Origin: Ewingella sp. CoE-038-23 | Lineage (GTDB): Bacteria > Pseudomonadota > Gammaproteobacteria > Enterobacterales > Enterobacteriaceae | DNA length: 64,000 bases | Assembly (NCBI RefSeq): GCF_040419245.1 | Contig: NZ_JAZHOH010000001.1 | Span: 1,922,001-1,986,000 of the forward strand | Direction of reading: 5' to 3' | Part shown: positions 45,184-53,264 of the stretch, piece by piece | How positions within the stretch are numbered: the first letter of the stretch is position 1 | Layout of the letters: the number at the start of each line of letters is the position of its first letter | Notes under the pieces: generated by a model | The model's database searches: none | What the model saw: the letters and a program-made list of their open reading frames with translations, nothing else | What the model was told of the DNA's origin: nothing | Program-made: the position numbers and the translations under genes

Positions 45184-45987
45184 TTAGTGGTGCACAGCTT
45201 CGCGCGCAGAGTGGGCCTCGAACTTCTCGCCGACAATCAAATTCACAATGTCGGACAAGCTGGTTTCGGAGATTTGCCGATCGGCAACGTTGGTCCCTTC
45301 GTACATCACCATGATACGGTCGCAAACCAGGAACAGATCTTGCAGACGGTGTGTAATGAGGATCACGCTGACGCCGCGTGCGCTGACCCGGCGAATCAGT
45401 TCGAGCACGGCTTCCACCTCGGCAACCGCCAGCGCGGCCGTGGGTTCGTCCATGATCAACACTTTCGGGTTAAAGGCGGCGGCGCGGGCGATGGCGATGG
45501 CCTGACGCTGACCGCCGGACAAATTGCGCACCAGCAGGCGAGTGTCGGGGATGGAGATCCCCAAGCCTTGCAGCATTTCGTGGGCCTCTTCGTGCATCTT
45601 TTTCTCGTCGAGGAAGGGGATGCCCAACACGCGAGTTTGAGGTTCGCGGCCCATAAACAGATTGCCCGCCACGTTGACCGTGTCGCACAGCGAGAGATCC
45701 TGATAGACCATTTCGATATGGCAGCGGCGCGCGTCAGAAGGGTTAGCGAAATGGACATCCTGACCGTCAATGCGCAGGGTCCCACCGGTCGGCACCACGG
45801 CACCGGCCAAAATTTTAGTCAGCGTGGATTTACCCGCGCCGTTATCACCGACCAAACCCAGCACTTCGCCGGGTGCCAAACTCAGGTTTACGCCGCGCAA
45901 AGAGCGGATTGAACCATAGGTTTTGGTGATATTTACCATCTCGACCCGGGGTGAACCAGATAAGTTTCTGGACATCTCTTGAGACAT
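45184..45987 (-). CDS. Sugar ABC importer ATPase, single domain
   Basis: A 267-residue ATPase. Walker A GDNGAGKST, Q-loop MVYQDLSLCD, signature LSGGQRQAIAIARA, Walker B VLIMDEPTAAL and switch His in ILITHRLQDL are intact. Like the ATPase at 23305-24078, it has one domain instead of the tandem pair of RbsA, and the two share the GIPFL segment. I chose ATG 45987, with GGAGAG 5 bases upstream; an upstream in-frame TTG falls on the operator and is not credible. It is the first gene of its operon. A LacI-type operator lies about 100 bases upstream. Confidence 0.87.
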   Translation of the reverse strand: MSQEMSRNLSGSPRVEMVNITKTYGSIRSLRGVNLSLAPGEVLGLVGDNGAGKSTLTKILAGAVVPTGGTLRIDGQDVHFANPSDARRCHIEMVYQDLSLCDTVNVAGNLFMGREPQTRVLGIPFLDEKKMHEEAHEMLQGLGISIPDTRLLVRNLSGGQRQAIAIARAAAFNPKVLIMDEPTAALAVAEVEAVLELIRRVSARGVSVILITHRLQDLFLVCDRIMVMYEGTNVADRQISETSLSDIVNLIVGEKFEAHSAREAVHH

Positions 45988-46086
45988 AATTGCTCTCCAA
46001 CTGGTGAGGGGCTTGCGGGTGCCGCGCCATAAACCTGCCGCTGCTGACAATGCCGTCTTCTTGCCTCTTCCGATTTCTCTATCCTT

Positions 46087-46100
46087 GTAAACCGGTTTAC
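46087..46100. promoter_or_regulatory. LacI-family operator of the second CUT2 operon
   Basis: GTAAACCGGTTTAC is a perfect 14-base palindrome containing the 12-mer TAAACCGGTTTA found before the first CUT2 operon. It is in the 453-base gene-free stretch 45988-46440; the rest of that stretch (46101-46390) is AT-rich with no other clear site. Confidence 0.7.
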
Positions 46101-46393
46101 CCAAAAGGCAAAAATAACGGCGATGTCTTTTCCCGCACCCGTAATGGTCAAAAATATTCTGAGTGTGGAACTCTGTGTCGCCGGTTTGAATCTAGCAGAA
46201 TGTATGCCAGTTAATTTCGCGGGGAAAAGTGATCGGGTTCAAAAAATAAACAGCAGATATGTTAAATCCATTAATAATCAATGTGATGATTAAGTGACAA
46301 AAAGGCTAAAATTTTATTATTTGAGAGCTAATTCACATCAGCTGAGCAGGTTTAAGCAAGGCGGGCAATAGGGGTGCAGGTTTTTTAGTTGCA

Positions 46394-46415
46394 CAAAAAA
46401 GGCGCAAATGCGCCT
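46394..46415 (-). terminator. Rho-independent terminator of the LacI-family gene
   Basis: On the - strand, AGGCGCA TT TGCGCCT is followed by a T-run. It lies 26 bases past the regulator's stop and separates it from the operator of the importer operon. Confidence 0.9.
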
Positions 46416-46440
46416 GATTCGTGCACTAAAACTAATCAAT

Positions 46441-47460
46441 CTACGATTTCGCTGGAGGGGCAACCGAGTCGCGTGAGATCCACTCTACGGGAATTCGCGA
46501 CACCTGCGACACGTCGGGTTCATCGTTAAACAGCTTGATCAGCGTTTCAACCGCGACGCGCCCCAACTCCCTTGCCGACTGGCGAATAGTGGAGAGGCGC
46601 GGAGTGATCAAATCGGAGTAGATGGCGTCATCGAAACCCACCAGAGAGAGTGAAGCCGGAACGGCCAGCCCGCGCTGGCGCATGCCGTCGAGCAGGCCAA
46701 GGGCCAAATAGTCACTGGCGGCAAAAATGGCGGTCGGTGGTTGCGGCAGGGCCAGCAACTGGTCCAGCGCGGCGCGACCAAAGGTGCGGCTGTAATCGCC
46801 ATAAAGCACCATGTCGGCGCTGTAGGGCAGGCCCGCGTTGAGTAAAGCTTGACGAAAACCCTGATGACGTTCGCGCACGCTCATCAATTCATCCGGCCCG
46901 CCGACAAAGGCAATGTGCCGATGCCCGGCGGCAATCAGCTTGTTCGCCGCCAACTCGCCGCCGTGAACATTATCCGAAAATACTTTGGGTACCGTGCTGC
47001 CGGGCACATCTTCATCCAGCAAAACCACGTGGCGCTGGCCCTTCAACTGCTCGCGCAGCTGGCCGTTATCCGGGCGGTTAGTGGTGAACAGCAGGCCGTC
47101 GACCTGGCGCGTATCCAGCCAGCGAATGAACTGACACTCTTTCTCCAGATTGTTGCGGGTGACGCACAACACAAGGCTGTATTTATGCTGGGAAGCGGCT
47201 TCCTCGGCGGCATCGGCCAGCTCGGCGAAGAAGGGGTTGGCGATGTCCGGCAGCACTAAACCTATGGTTTCACTGCCGCCCTTGCTCAGCCTGCGGGCCA
47301 GGCTGTTGGCGCGGTAATCCAGCGCCTTAATGGCTTCTTCAATCCGCGCGACCGTTGGCTGGGGCAGAGAGATGCTTTTGTTGAGGTAACGCGAGACCGT
47401 CGCTTTCGACAAACCGGCGTATTTCGCGACGTCGGACAACACTACCCGTTTTGTTCCCAT
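46441..47460 (-). CDS. LacI-family regulator of the sugar-uptake region
   Basis: A 339-residue LacI/GalR-type regulator. The HTH VVLSDVAKYAGLSKATVSRYLN and hinge YRANSLARRLSKG are at the N-terminus. The ligand domain follows (ETIGLVLPDIANPFFAELADAAEEA), ending near residue 330. The hinge Leu-Ala-Arg fits a CG-centred palindrome, such as TAAACCGGTTTA found upstream of both CUT2 operons. I chose ATG 47460 (MGTKRVVLSDV), 10 bases past AAGGA, over an in-frame GTG. It lies between the importer operon and the divergent binding-protein gene, so local control is likely. The ligand is unknown. Confidence 0.85.
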   Translation of the reverse strand: MGTKRVVLSDVAKYAGLSKATVSRYLNKSISLPQPTVARIEEAIKALDYRANSLARRLSKGGSETIGLVLPDIANPFFAELADAAEEAASQHKYSLVLCVTRNNLEKECQFIRWLDTRQVDGLLFTTNRPDNGQLREQLKGQRHVVLLDEDVPGSTVPKVFSDNVHGGELAANKLIAAGHRHIAFVGGPDELMSVRERHQGFRQALLNAGLPYSADMVLYGDYSRTFGRAALDQLLALPQPPTAIFAASDYLALGLLDGMRQRGLAVPASLSLVGFDDAIYSDLITPRLSTIRQSARELGRVAVETLIKLFNDEPDVSQVSRIPVEWISRDSVAPPAKS

Positions 47461-47535
47461 TAACTTTTCATCCTTCACATAAGGGCTTCAGTTGACACGC
47501 TGCTCACAATGCCACGGATCAGATAAAATTTATAC

Positions 47536-47570
47536 TTGACAATTTTTTGACGTCGTTTAATTGTAATTAA
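47536..47570 (+). promoter_or_regulatory. Candidate promoter and palindrome before the binding-protein gene
   Basis: TTGACA (47536-47541) is a perfect -35 hexamer, with TAATTG 16 bases on as a weak -10. TTAATT GT AATTAA (47557-47570) is a 14-base near-palindrome across the -10. It lies in the 321-base gene-free stretch 47461-47781, which shows no TAAACCGGTTTA copy. Confidence 0.35.
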
Positions 47571-47781
47571 CAGTTTACCCGCATTACCAGCTTCAGCGAA
47601 TACTCTCCGTTTGGAACGGTCTGTTTCGTTAAATCGACATTCTGACGTGTGCCTCCCGCCAACATTCTCCTGAGTGTGCATAGTTATATGCTTTCGTTCA
47701 GGTTTCAGCTGCTCAACGACTCTCTAAAGTTGTTGCCGCCAGCTTATTGCATTGTCATCACCAAATCTTGAGGATGTCATT

Positions 47782-48777
47782 ATGTTGAACAACACCGGAA
47801 AGAAAAAATCACTTTCTCCCTTTAACGCTTTGAAATTAAAAAAAGCGGCCTACACAGCTATCGCTACTCTGACTCTTTCAATGTTCAGTTATTCAGCTTT
47901 TGCAGCAGACGCGCCGACATATGCTCTGGTGCAAATTAACCAACAGGCGCTGTTCTTCAACTTAATGAATAAAGGCGCACAAGAAGAAGCCACCAAGTCT
48001 GGGGCGAAATTAGTTATTTTCAACGCCAATGATAATCCGGTTTCACAAAACGATGCGATTGAAACCTATATTCAGCAAGGTGTTAAAGGGATCATGGTGG
48101 ATGCTATTGATGTAAACGGCATTATGCCGGCCATCAAAGAAGCCGCCGCTAAAAATATTCCTGTTATTGCTATCGATGCCGTATTGCCAGAAGGCCCGCA
48201 AAAGGCGCAGGTTGGCGTAGATAATAATAAGGGCGGGGCGCTGATTGGTAATTACTTCACCAAATACGTCAAAGACAATATGGGTGGAAAAGCCAAGCTG
48301 GGCATCGTCGGCGCATTGAATTCCGCGATTCAAAACCAGCGCCAAAAAGGGTTTGAAGACACCCTGAAAGGCCACGATGGCATCAAAGTGGTGGGCGTGG
48401 TCGATGGCCGAAATATTCAGGATGACGCCCTGACGGCGGCAGAAAACCTGATCACCGGCAACCCGGATATGACCGCGATTTACGCCACCGGCGAGCCTGC
48501 GCTGCTGGGCGCGATTGCCGCAGTGGAAAACCAGGGCCGCCAGAAAGATATTAAAGTGTTTGGCTGGGATCTGACTGCGAAAGCCGTCAGCGGCATTGAT
48601 CAGGGCTATGTGGCGGCGGTATTGCAACAAGACCCTGAGAACATGGGCGCGTCAGCCGTTAAGGCACTGAATACGCTGGTGGTAGATGGCAAAACGGTCG
48701 ACAAGACTATTCAGGTTCCGGCCACTATCGTGACCAAAGCTAACGTGGATACATTCCGTCCATTATTTAAGCAATAA
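47782..48777 (+). CDS. Periplasmic sugar-binding protein (RbsB-like)
   Basis: A 331-residue binding protein of the ribose type, presumed partner of the permease and ATPase on the other side of the LacI gene. A signal peptide with a long basic n-region (MLNNTGKKK to AFA) precedes DAPTYALVQINQQALFFNLMNKGAQEE. The family blocks NDNPVSQNDAIETYIQQGVKGIMV and ATGEPALLGAIAAVENQG are visible. I chose ATG 47782, 8 bases after GAGG; an earlier in-frame start lacks an RBS. The gene is divergent from lacI, which splits the importer into two units. Ligand unknown. Confidence 0.85.
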   Translation: MLNNTGKKKSLSPFNALKLKKAAYTAIATLTLSMFSYSAFAADAPTYALVQINQQALFFNLMNKGAQEEATKSGAKLVIFNANDNPVSQNDAIETYIQQGVKGIMVDAIDVNGIMPAIKEAAAKNIPVIAIDAVLPEGPQKAQVGVDNNKGGALIGNYFTKYVKDNMGGKAKLGIVGALNSAIQNQRQKGFEDTLKGHDGIKVVGVVDGRNIQDDALTAAENLITGNPDMTAIYATGEPALLGAIAAVENQGRQKDIKVFGWDLTAKAVSGIDQGYVAAVLQQDPENMGASAVKALNTLVVDGKTVDKTIQVPATIVTKANVDTFRPLFKQ

Positions 48778-48826
48778 GCTTAATCAAGTATGAAAAGCAG
48801 TGGCAAAAAAAGTCGTTAAAAATAGA

Positions 48827-48868
48827 AAGAAAAGAGCGGGTTACGTGATTTCAGCGTAACCCGCTAGC
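48827..48868 (-). terminator. Rho-independent terminator of the PfkB gene
   Basis: On the - strand, GCGGGTTACG / CGTAACCCGC with a 9-base loop is followed by CTCTTTTCTTTC. On + the hairpin has no T-run, so the binding-protein transcript could pass through. Confidence 0.8.
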
Positions 48869-48870
48869 CG

Positions 48871-49785
48871 CTAGGCCAGAGGCGAATTGAGTATTTCCAC
48901 CAGTTCGGTTTGGCTTGGAAATGCGCTAAAGGTGCCGGTACGGCTGATGGTGATGGCCGCCGCCCGCGCGGCGCGTTGCAGGTCTAGCTGCTGAGGAGAA
49001 GGTGCCGAGCGGCGCAGCATTGAGGCCAGCATCACGGCTAAGAAGGTATCGCCAGCGCCGGTGGTATCCACCACTTTGCACGGCGGCGTGGCGACATGCA
49101 GCTGCTGGTCGGCAGTGGCGAAATAGACGCCGTCAGCTCCCAGCGTCACCACTACGGCAGAGGCTCCGGCACGCAGCAGTTCGCTGGCGGCTTCCACCGG
49201 CGGCAGCTGAGGCGCGGTGAAATAGCTCGCTTCACCTCGGTTGACCACCAGTAAGTCGACCAGTGGCCATAGCTGGGAGAAGGCCGGTTTGACAGGCGAA
49301 GGATTGAAAACGGTCCGCAAGCTTAGGCGACGGGCCAGCTGGAAAACGGCGGCGGTTTTCTCTAATGAGAAATTCCCCTGCTGTAATACAACATCACCAG
49401 GCTGTGCTTTATTTAATGCCTGTTCAATATCCGCTAATGATAATGCATCGGCGGCAGTAGTGGTGGTGATAATAGAATTATCGCCGTCGGCGGTATTTAA
49501 TATAAGTGAGGTATCTGTGCGACAGTTTAATGATTCTTCCGGAAATAAAGTTAATAACTCTTGGGCTAATTGTTGGCGACACCATTGGCCCTGATTATCA
49601 TTTCCGGTTGCGGCAATTAGCACAGTGCTCACCGCGCAACGTGAAAGAATAACCGCCTGATTAGCGCCTTTACCGCCCAGATCTTGATTTATTTTCTGGC
49701 CGTGAATTGATGCGCCTTTTTCAGGTATTTCATTTATTACATACGTTTCGTCAACGCCTGTATTACCTACGACGAATACACGCAT
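48871..49785 (-). CDS. PfkB-family sugar kinase (ribokinase-like)
   Basis: A 304-residue carbohydrate kinase. The N-terminal signature DLGGKGANQAVILSRC near residues 37-52 and the C-terminal DTTGAGDTFLAVMLA near 241-255, with catalytic Asp, are those of ribokinases. It would phosphorylate the sugar brought in by the neighbouring CUT2 importer. The start codon is only 27 bases from the divergent BtpA-like gene. GGGG lies 8 bases before the ATG. The true substrate is unknown: pseudouridine, ribose and other kinases share this fold. Confidence 0.8.
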   Translation of the reverse strand: MRVFVVGNTGVDETYVINEIPEKGASIHGQKINQDLGGKGANQAVILSRCAVSTVLIAATGNDNQGQWCRQQLAQELLTLFPEESLNCRTDTSLILNTADGDNSIITTTTAADALSLADIEQALNKAQPGDVVLQQGNFSLEKTAAVFQLARRLSLRTVFNPSPVKPAFSQLWPLVDLLVVNRGEASYFTAPQLPPVEAASELLRAGASAVVVTLGADGVYFATADQQLHVATPPCKVVDTTGAGDTFLAVMLASMLRRSAPSPQQLDLQRAARAAAITISRTGTFSAFPSQTELVEILNSPLA

Positions 49786-49812
49786 AATTAATCCCCTAGA
49801 AGGTGAATGAAG

Positions 49813-50655
49813 ATGGCATCTATATCAGCAGGAAAACCAAGCGCGATTCAAGAAATATTTTCTCGTTCTAAAGCAATAATGGGTGTAGTGCATTGTGAAG
49901 CCTTTCCCGGTTCGCCAAATTATCAGGGTAAATCAATTAATAAAATAATCGACGTGGCGTTAAAAGATGCCGATGCTTATTTAAAGGGCGGCATTCACGG
50001 GCTGATTATTGAAAACCACGGTGACATTCCTTTTTCTAAACCAGAAAATATTGGTCATGAAACGGCGGCATTTATGTCGGTGATCACTGACCGAATTAAA
50101 CAAGAGTTCGGCGTGCCGCTGGGTATTAACGTATTAGCCAACGCCGCCATCCCAGCATTAGCCACGGCGCTGGCCGGCGGCGCAGATTTTATCCGCGTCA
50201 ACCAGTGGGCCAACGCCTACATTGCCAACGAAGGTTTTATCGAAGGGGCTGCCGCCATTGCGCTACGCTATCGCTCCCAGCTGCGCGCCGAGCACATCAA
50301 AATCTTCGCCGACAGCCATGTTAAACACGGCAGTCACGCCATTGTGGCCGACCGTTCCATACCTGAATTAACCCGCGACGTGGATTTCTTCTTGGCAGAC
50401 GGCGTAATTGCCACCGGCCAGCGCACCGGCGATAGCGCCACCATGGAGGAAATCGACGAAATCCGCTCCGCCACCGAGCTGCCGCTGCTGGTAGGTTCAG
50501 GCGTTACGCCGGACAATATTTGCGCTATTTTACAGCGCACGCAGGGAGTGATTGTGGCCAGTACGCTGAAGTTCGGCGGCGTGTGGTGGAATCAGGTTGA
50601 ACTTGAGCGAGTCAAACACTTCATGTCTATCGCTCGCGCTGAACTGGAGGACTAA
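49813..50655 (+). CDS. BtpA/SgcQ-family TIM-barrel protein
   Basis: A 280-residue protein of the BtpA family, a predicted TIM-barrel enzyme. The E. coli relative is SgcQ, in a putative sugar operon; the cyanobacterial namesake affects photosystem I. Family blocks are IMGVVHCEAFPGSPNY, GGIHGLIIENHGDIPF, ADFIRVNQWANAYI, IFADSHVKHGSHA and LLVGSGVTPDNI. No catalytic role is proven. I chose ATG 49813, 9 bases after GAAGG; an ATG two codons earlier is too close to it. The TenA-like gene starts 1 base past its stop, so the two form an operon. Confidence 0.75.
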   Translation: MASISAGKPSAIQEIFSRSKAIMGVVHCEAFPGSPNYQGKSINKIIDVALKDADAYLKGGIHGLIIENHGDIPFSKPENIGHETAAFMSVITDRIKQEFGVPLGINVLANAAIPALATALAGGADFIRVNQWANAYIANEGFIEGAAAIALRYRSQLRAEHIKIFADSHVKHGSHAIVADRSIPELTRDVDFFLADGVIATGQRTGDSATMEEIDEIRSATELPLLVGSGVTPDNICAILQRTQGVIVASTLKFGGVWWNQVELERVKHFMSIARAELED

Positions 50656-50656
50656 T

Positions 50657-51322
50657 ATGTCGACCGCAATGGGAAAAAGTCAGAATTCGTTTACCGATTG
50701 GCTGCTTGAGGAGCATCAGGAAGTCTGGCACGCCATGCAATACCATCCTTTTGTCACCGGCATTGAAGACGGCAGTCTGCCTGCCAAGGTATTTAATCAA
50801 TATCTGGTGTATGAAGGGGATTTCGTGGCCACGGCCATTGGCATATTTTCCTATGCGGTAATTAAAGCGCCGGATATCCGCCATCAGCGCTGGCTGATTG
50901 GCGTGCTCGACGCGCTGGCAAATGAGCAAATTGCCTATTTCGAGCGAGTGATGGAAAAGCGCCAGGTGACGCCGTCGGACTATCAGCGCAGTGCGCCGGA
51001 CGTCTCGCGCTTTAGTCAGGGGATGCTGCGCACCGCGCAAAACGGCAGTTATGCCGAGATCCTCACCCTGATGTTTGGTGCCGAGTGGATGTACTACCAC
51101 TGGTGTACGCGCGTCAGCCAGTCCGCCATTGCTGACCCGGAAGTGAAAGATTGGGTGGTGATGCATGCCGAGAAAACCTTTATCGATCAGGCAAGTTGGC
51201 TGAAGGCAGAACTGGACAACTGCGCCGCGTCGCTGAGCGAGGAGCAGCGCCAGCATCTGTCAGCGCTGTATGGGCAGGTGTTGCAGTGGGAGATTGATTT
51301 CCACAGCGCCGCCTTTGATTAA
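50657..51322 (+). CDS. TenA-like protein lacking the thiaminase Cys
   Basis: A 221-residue all-helical TenA/HemO-fold protein. The family shape is clear (FVTGIEDGSLPAKVFNQYLVYEGDFV, then FGAEWMYYHWCTRV and a C-terminal WEIDFHSAAF). Thiaminase II has Cys in the PCxWLY segment; here the same place reads GAEWMYY, and the Tyr that packs on the pyrimidine (DYxY) is replaced (DFVA). So it probably does not hydrolyse thiamine and may act on another amine or sugar. GGAGG precedes the ATG, which lies 1 base past the BtpA-like stop. No thiamine genes or riboswitch are near. Confidence 0.7.
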   Translation: MSTAMGKSQNSFTDWLLEEHQEVWHAMQYHPFVTGIEDGSLPAKVFNQYLVYEGDFVATAIGIFSYAVIKAPDIRHQRWLIGVLDALANEQIAYFERVMEKRQVTPSDYQRSAPDVSRFSQGMLRTAQNGSYAEILTLMFGAEWMYYHWCTRVSQSAIADPEVKDWVVMHAEKTFIDQASWLKAELDNCAASLSEEQRQHLSALYGQVLQWEIDFHSAAFD

Positions 51323-51340
51323 CTCTTTGTCCAGCAATAA

Positions 51341-51366
51341 AAAAGCCTTCCATTTGGAAGGCTTTT
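51341..51366. terminator. Bidirectional terminator
   Basis: AAAAGCCTTCC ATTT GGAAGGCTTTT serves the convergent TenA-like and D-aminopeptidase genes. Confidence 0.9.
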
Positions 51367-51387
51367 ATCTTTGTGGCTCAGGCCAAA

Positions 51388-52956
51388 TTACTCTGCCGGC
51401 TGCCAGCGCGCCCGACACTCATCGCGGCGGAAATTCAGCACCCGGCTGCGATTGGCAATCAGCTGCACATTGTAGCCTTGGAAATAGAGGCAGAAGGTTT
51501 TCTGCCACGGGCCGTCAGGCATTTCGACTAATAACCGACCCAGACCAATCGCCTTTAGCTTGCCTTTGGCGCGCAGTGGGCCGATGCCCATCAGCAGATA
51601 ATCCTCTTCTATATCAAAGGCCGCCTGAGATTGCGGATGGAACCAGCGCCCCTGAACCAGTGATAAGCACTGGGTTGGCGTCGCGGGCACAAAGTAGCGC
51701 GTCGCGTGACCCATCTCGCCTTGCAGCGTTTTGCCGTCCCAGCGCAGGCGCATGGGCATATGGGCGGAAAGCGAAATCGCTTCGTTTTCATCCGCGCCCT
51801 GATAGAGCTTTTCGCTCGCGCCGAGATAATTCGCTACTCCTTGCTTAACCTCAAGCCAATAAGGCTCGGCGATGCTGGCATAAACACCGTCGGGAATGGC
51901 CTGACTGCGCGGCGGAAGAGGCGCGCCGAGCAGGGCAGACATCACCTCAAAGGCGGTATCGAAGGCCGGTGTGTCTTCGCGGTTCGACACCATCGCCACG
52001 CCGACATCCAGCTGCGGATGGAGTAAAAAGTAAGTTTTGTATCCGGCGTGCGAGCCACCGTGACCATAGACTTTATGCACGCCGACCTGCGTTGAGGAGA
52101 TGCCCAAACCATAGGCGCTTGGCGTGCCGTCTTGCAAATAGCGCGGCTGGGTCAGCTTCTCCAGCACTTGCTCGCCCGGTCCCTGATTCGCCAGCAGGCT
52201 TTGCAGCCAAGTGGTCAGGGATCGCAGGCTGCCGGTGATGCTGCCGGAGGCCGAAAGATGCAGGCCCGCGCTGGCGGTTTTCCAGCTGTCGCCGTCGCGC
52301 CAATAGCCGGGCGCTAAATCGGCAACCACGTCAAACCAGGTTTCCGGAGCGTGCAGGGCGATATCCAGCGGCGCGGCGACGTGCTCGCGCAGCAGGTCAT
52401 TAAATTGAATGCCTTTGGCGTTGAGAATGGCTTCCACCAGGCGATAGCCGGTATTGGAGTAGGAAATCTCAGAACCTGCGGGGAAATTCAGCGCGCCGTC
52501 TTGGGCAAGGAAGTCCAAAATGGGTTGGGGGTCAGTGGCGCTATAAACCGAAATGCCCAGCAGCGAGAGGGTTTCGCGCACGTCGGGCAAACCGCCGGTC
52601 ATATCCAGCGCCTGTCCAATAGTGACGTCAGCCATCGGGGTTTTTAATGCGGGCAGGTGCTGCCCCAAACGGTCTTGCAGTGATAACCCAGCATGGCTAC
52701 GAAACAGGGCCAGAGTAGCAAAAATATGCTTGGTTATTGAGGCATAGCGCACCACGTTGTCGAGGGTGAAAGGCTCGCCGCTGCCGAGGTTCGCCAGTCC
52801 GCCCGTGGCACTGCCTTTGATTTCATCACGCGTAAACAGGCTGATCGCGCCGCCGGGTTGGCCCGGGGTGTTCCACTGTCCGGTGATTCTTTTCGCCGTT
52901 GCCAGCGCCGCGTCCCACTGCAAAGGCGTCGGTGGTTCGCGTAGGGTGAATGTCAT
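51388..52956 (-). CDS. D-aminopeptidase-type serine hydrolase (peptidase S12)
   Basis: A 522-residue penicillin-recognising-fold hydrolase. Catalytic motifs are SITK at 73-76, YSN at 166-168 and HGG at 298-300. The same spacing and the His motif in place of KTG mark Ochrobactrum D-aminopeptidase (Ser62, Lys65, Tyr153, His287; about 520 residues). The two C-terminal beta-barrel domains (from about residue 340) also match that enzyme. It would remove N-terminal D-residues from peptides. No signal peptide is seen, so it is cytoplasmic. GGGGA lies before the ATG. It is divergent from the M19 dipeptidase gene. Confidence 0.75.
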   Translation of the reverse strand: MTFTLREPPTPLQWDAALATAKRITGQWNTPGQPGGAISLFTRDEIKGSATGGLANLGSGEPFTLDNVVRYASITKHIFATLALFRSHAGLSLQDRLGQHLPALKTPMADVTIGQALDMTGGLPDVRETLSLLGISVYSATDPQPILDFLAQDGALNFPAGSEISYSNTGYRLVEAILNAKGIQFNDLLREHVAAPLDIALHAPETWFDVVADLAPGYWRDGDSWKTASAGLHLSASGSITGSLRSLTTWLQSLLANQGPGEQVLEKLTQPRYLQDGTPSAYGLGISSTQVGVHKVYGHGGSHAGYKTYFLLHPQLDVGVAMVSNREDTPAFDTAFEVMSALLGAPLPPRSQAIPDGVYASIAEPYWLEVKQGVANYLGASEKLYQGADENEAISLSAHMPMRLRWDGKTLQGEMGHATRYFVPATPTQCLSLVQGRWFHPQSQAAFDIEEDYLLMGIGPLRAKGKLKAIGLGRLLVEMPDGPWQKTFCLYFQGYNVQLIANRSRVLNFRRDECRARWQPAE

Positions 52957-53264
52957 TGCTGTTCCCCTTTATCTAATAGTCATGTGTGATAGAAAGAGCG
53001 GCATGGCCACTCCGTCCTTGTTACTCACTTCTCCCAGAAGCCAGCCCATTTCAACACCATTTTGCGCCACAATTCTGGCTCAAAGGTGCGTAAAGCTGAC
53101 CTTGACTTGTGAGCGAGCCGATGGTTTTAATGAGAGATGGGCTTTAGTCGCCATCTTTATGCATCTCATTGAAATCCTAAGATGAAAATGTGCTTAGCCG
53201 GTCGTTTTTAGCGCCGATAAATACCGTTATGCTTTTTTCATAATTAACCAGAGTAGACCCTTTT
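52957..53264. promoter_or_regulatory. Divergent promoter region of the two peptidase genes
   Basis: These 308 bases separate the S12 and M19 genes and must hold both promoters. I see no clear operator, hairpin or small gene in it. Confidence 0.4.

Noticed and set aside
50657..51322. A thiamine-salvage assignment (thiaminase II)
   Set aside because: The active-site Cys and the pyrimidine-stacking Tyr are missing, and no thiamine gene or TPP riboswitch is near.
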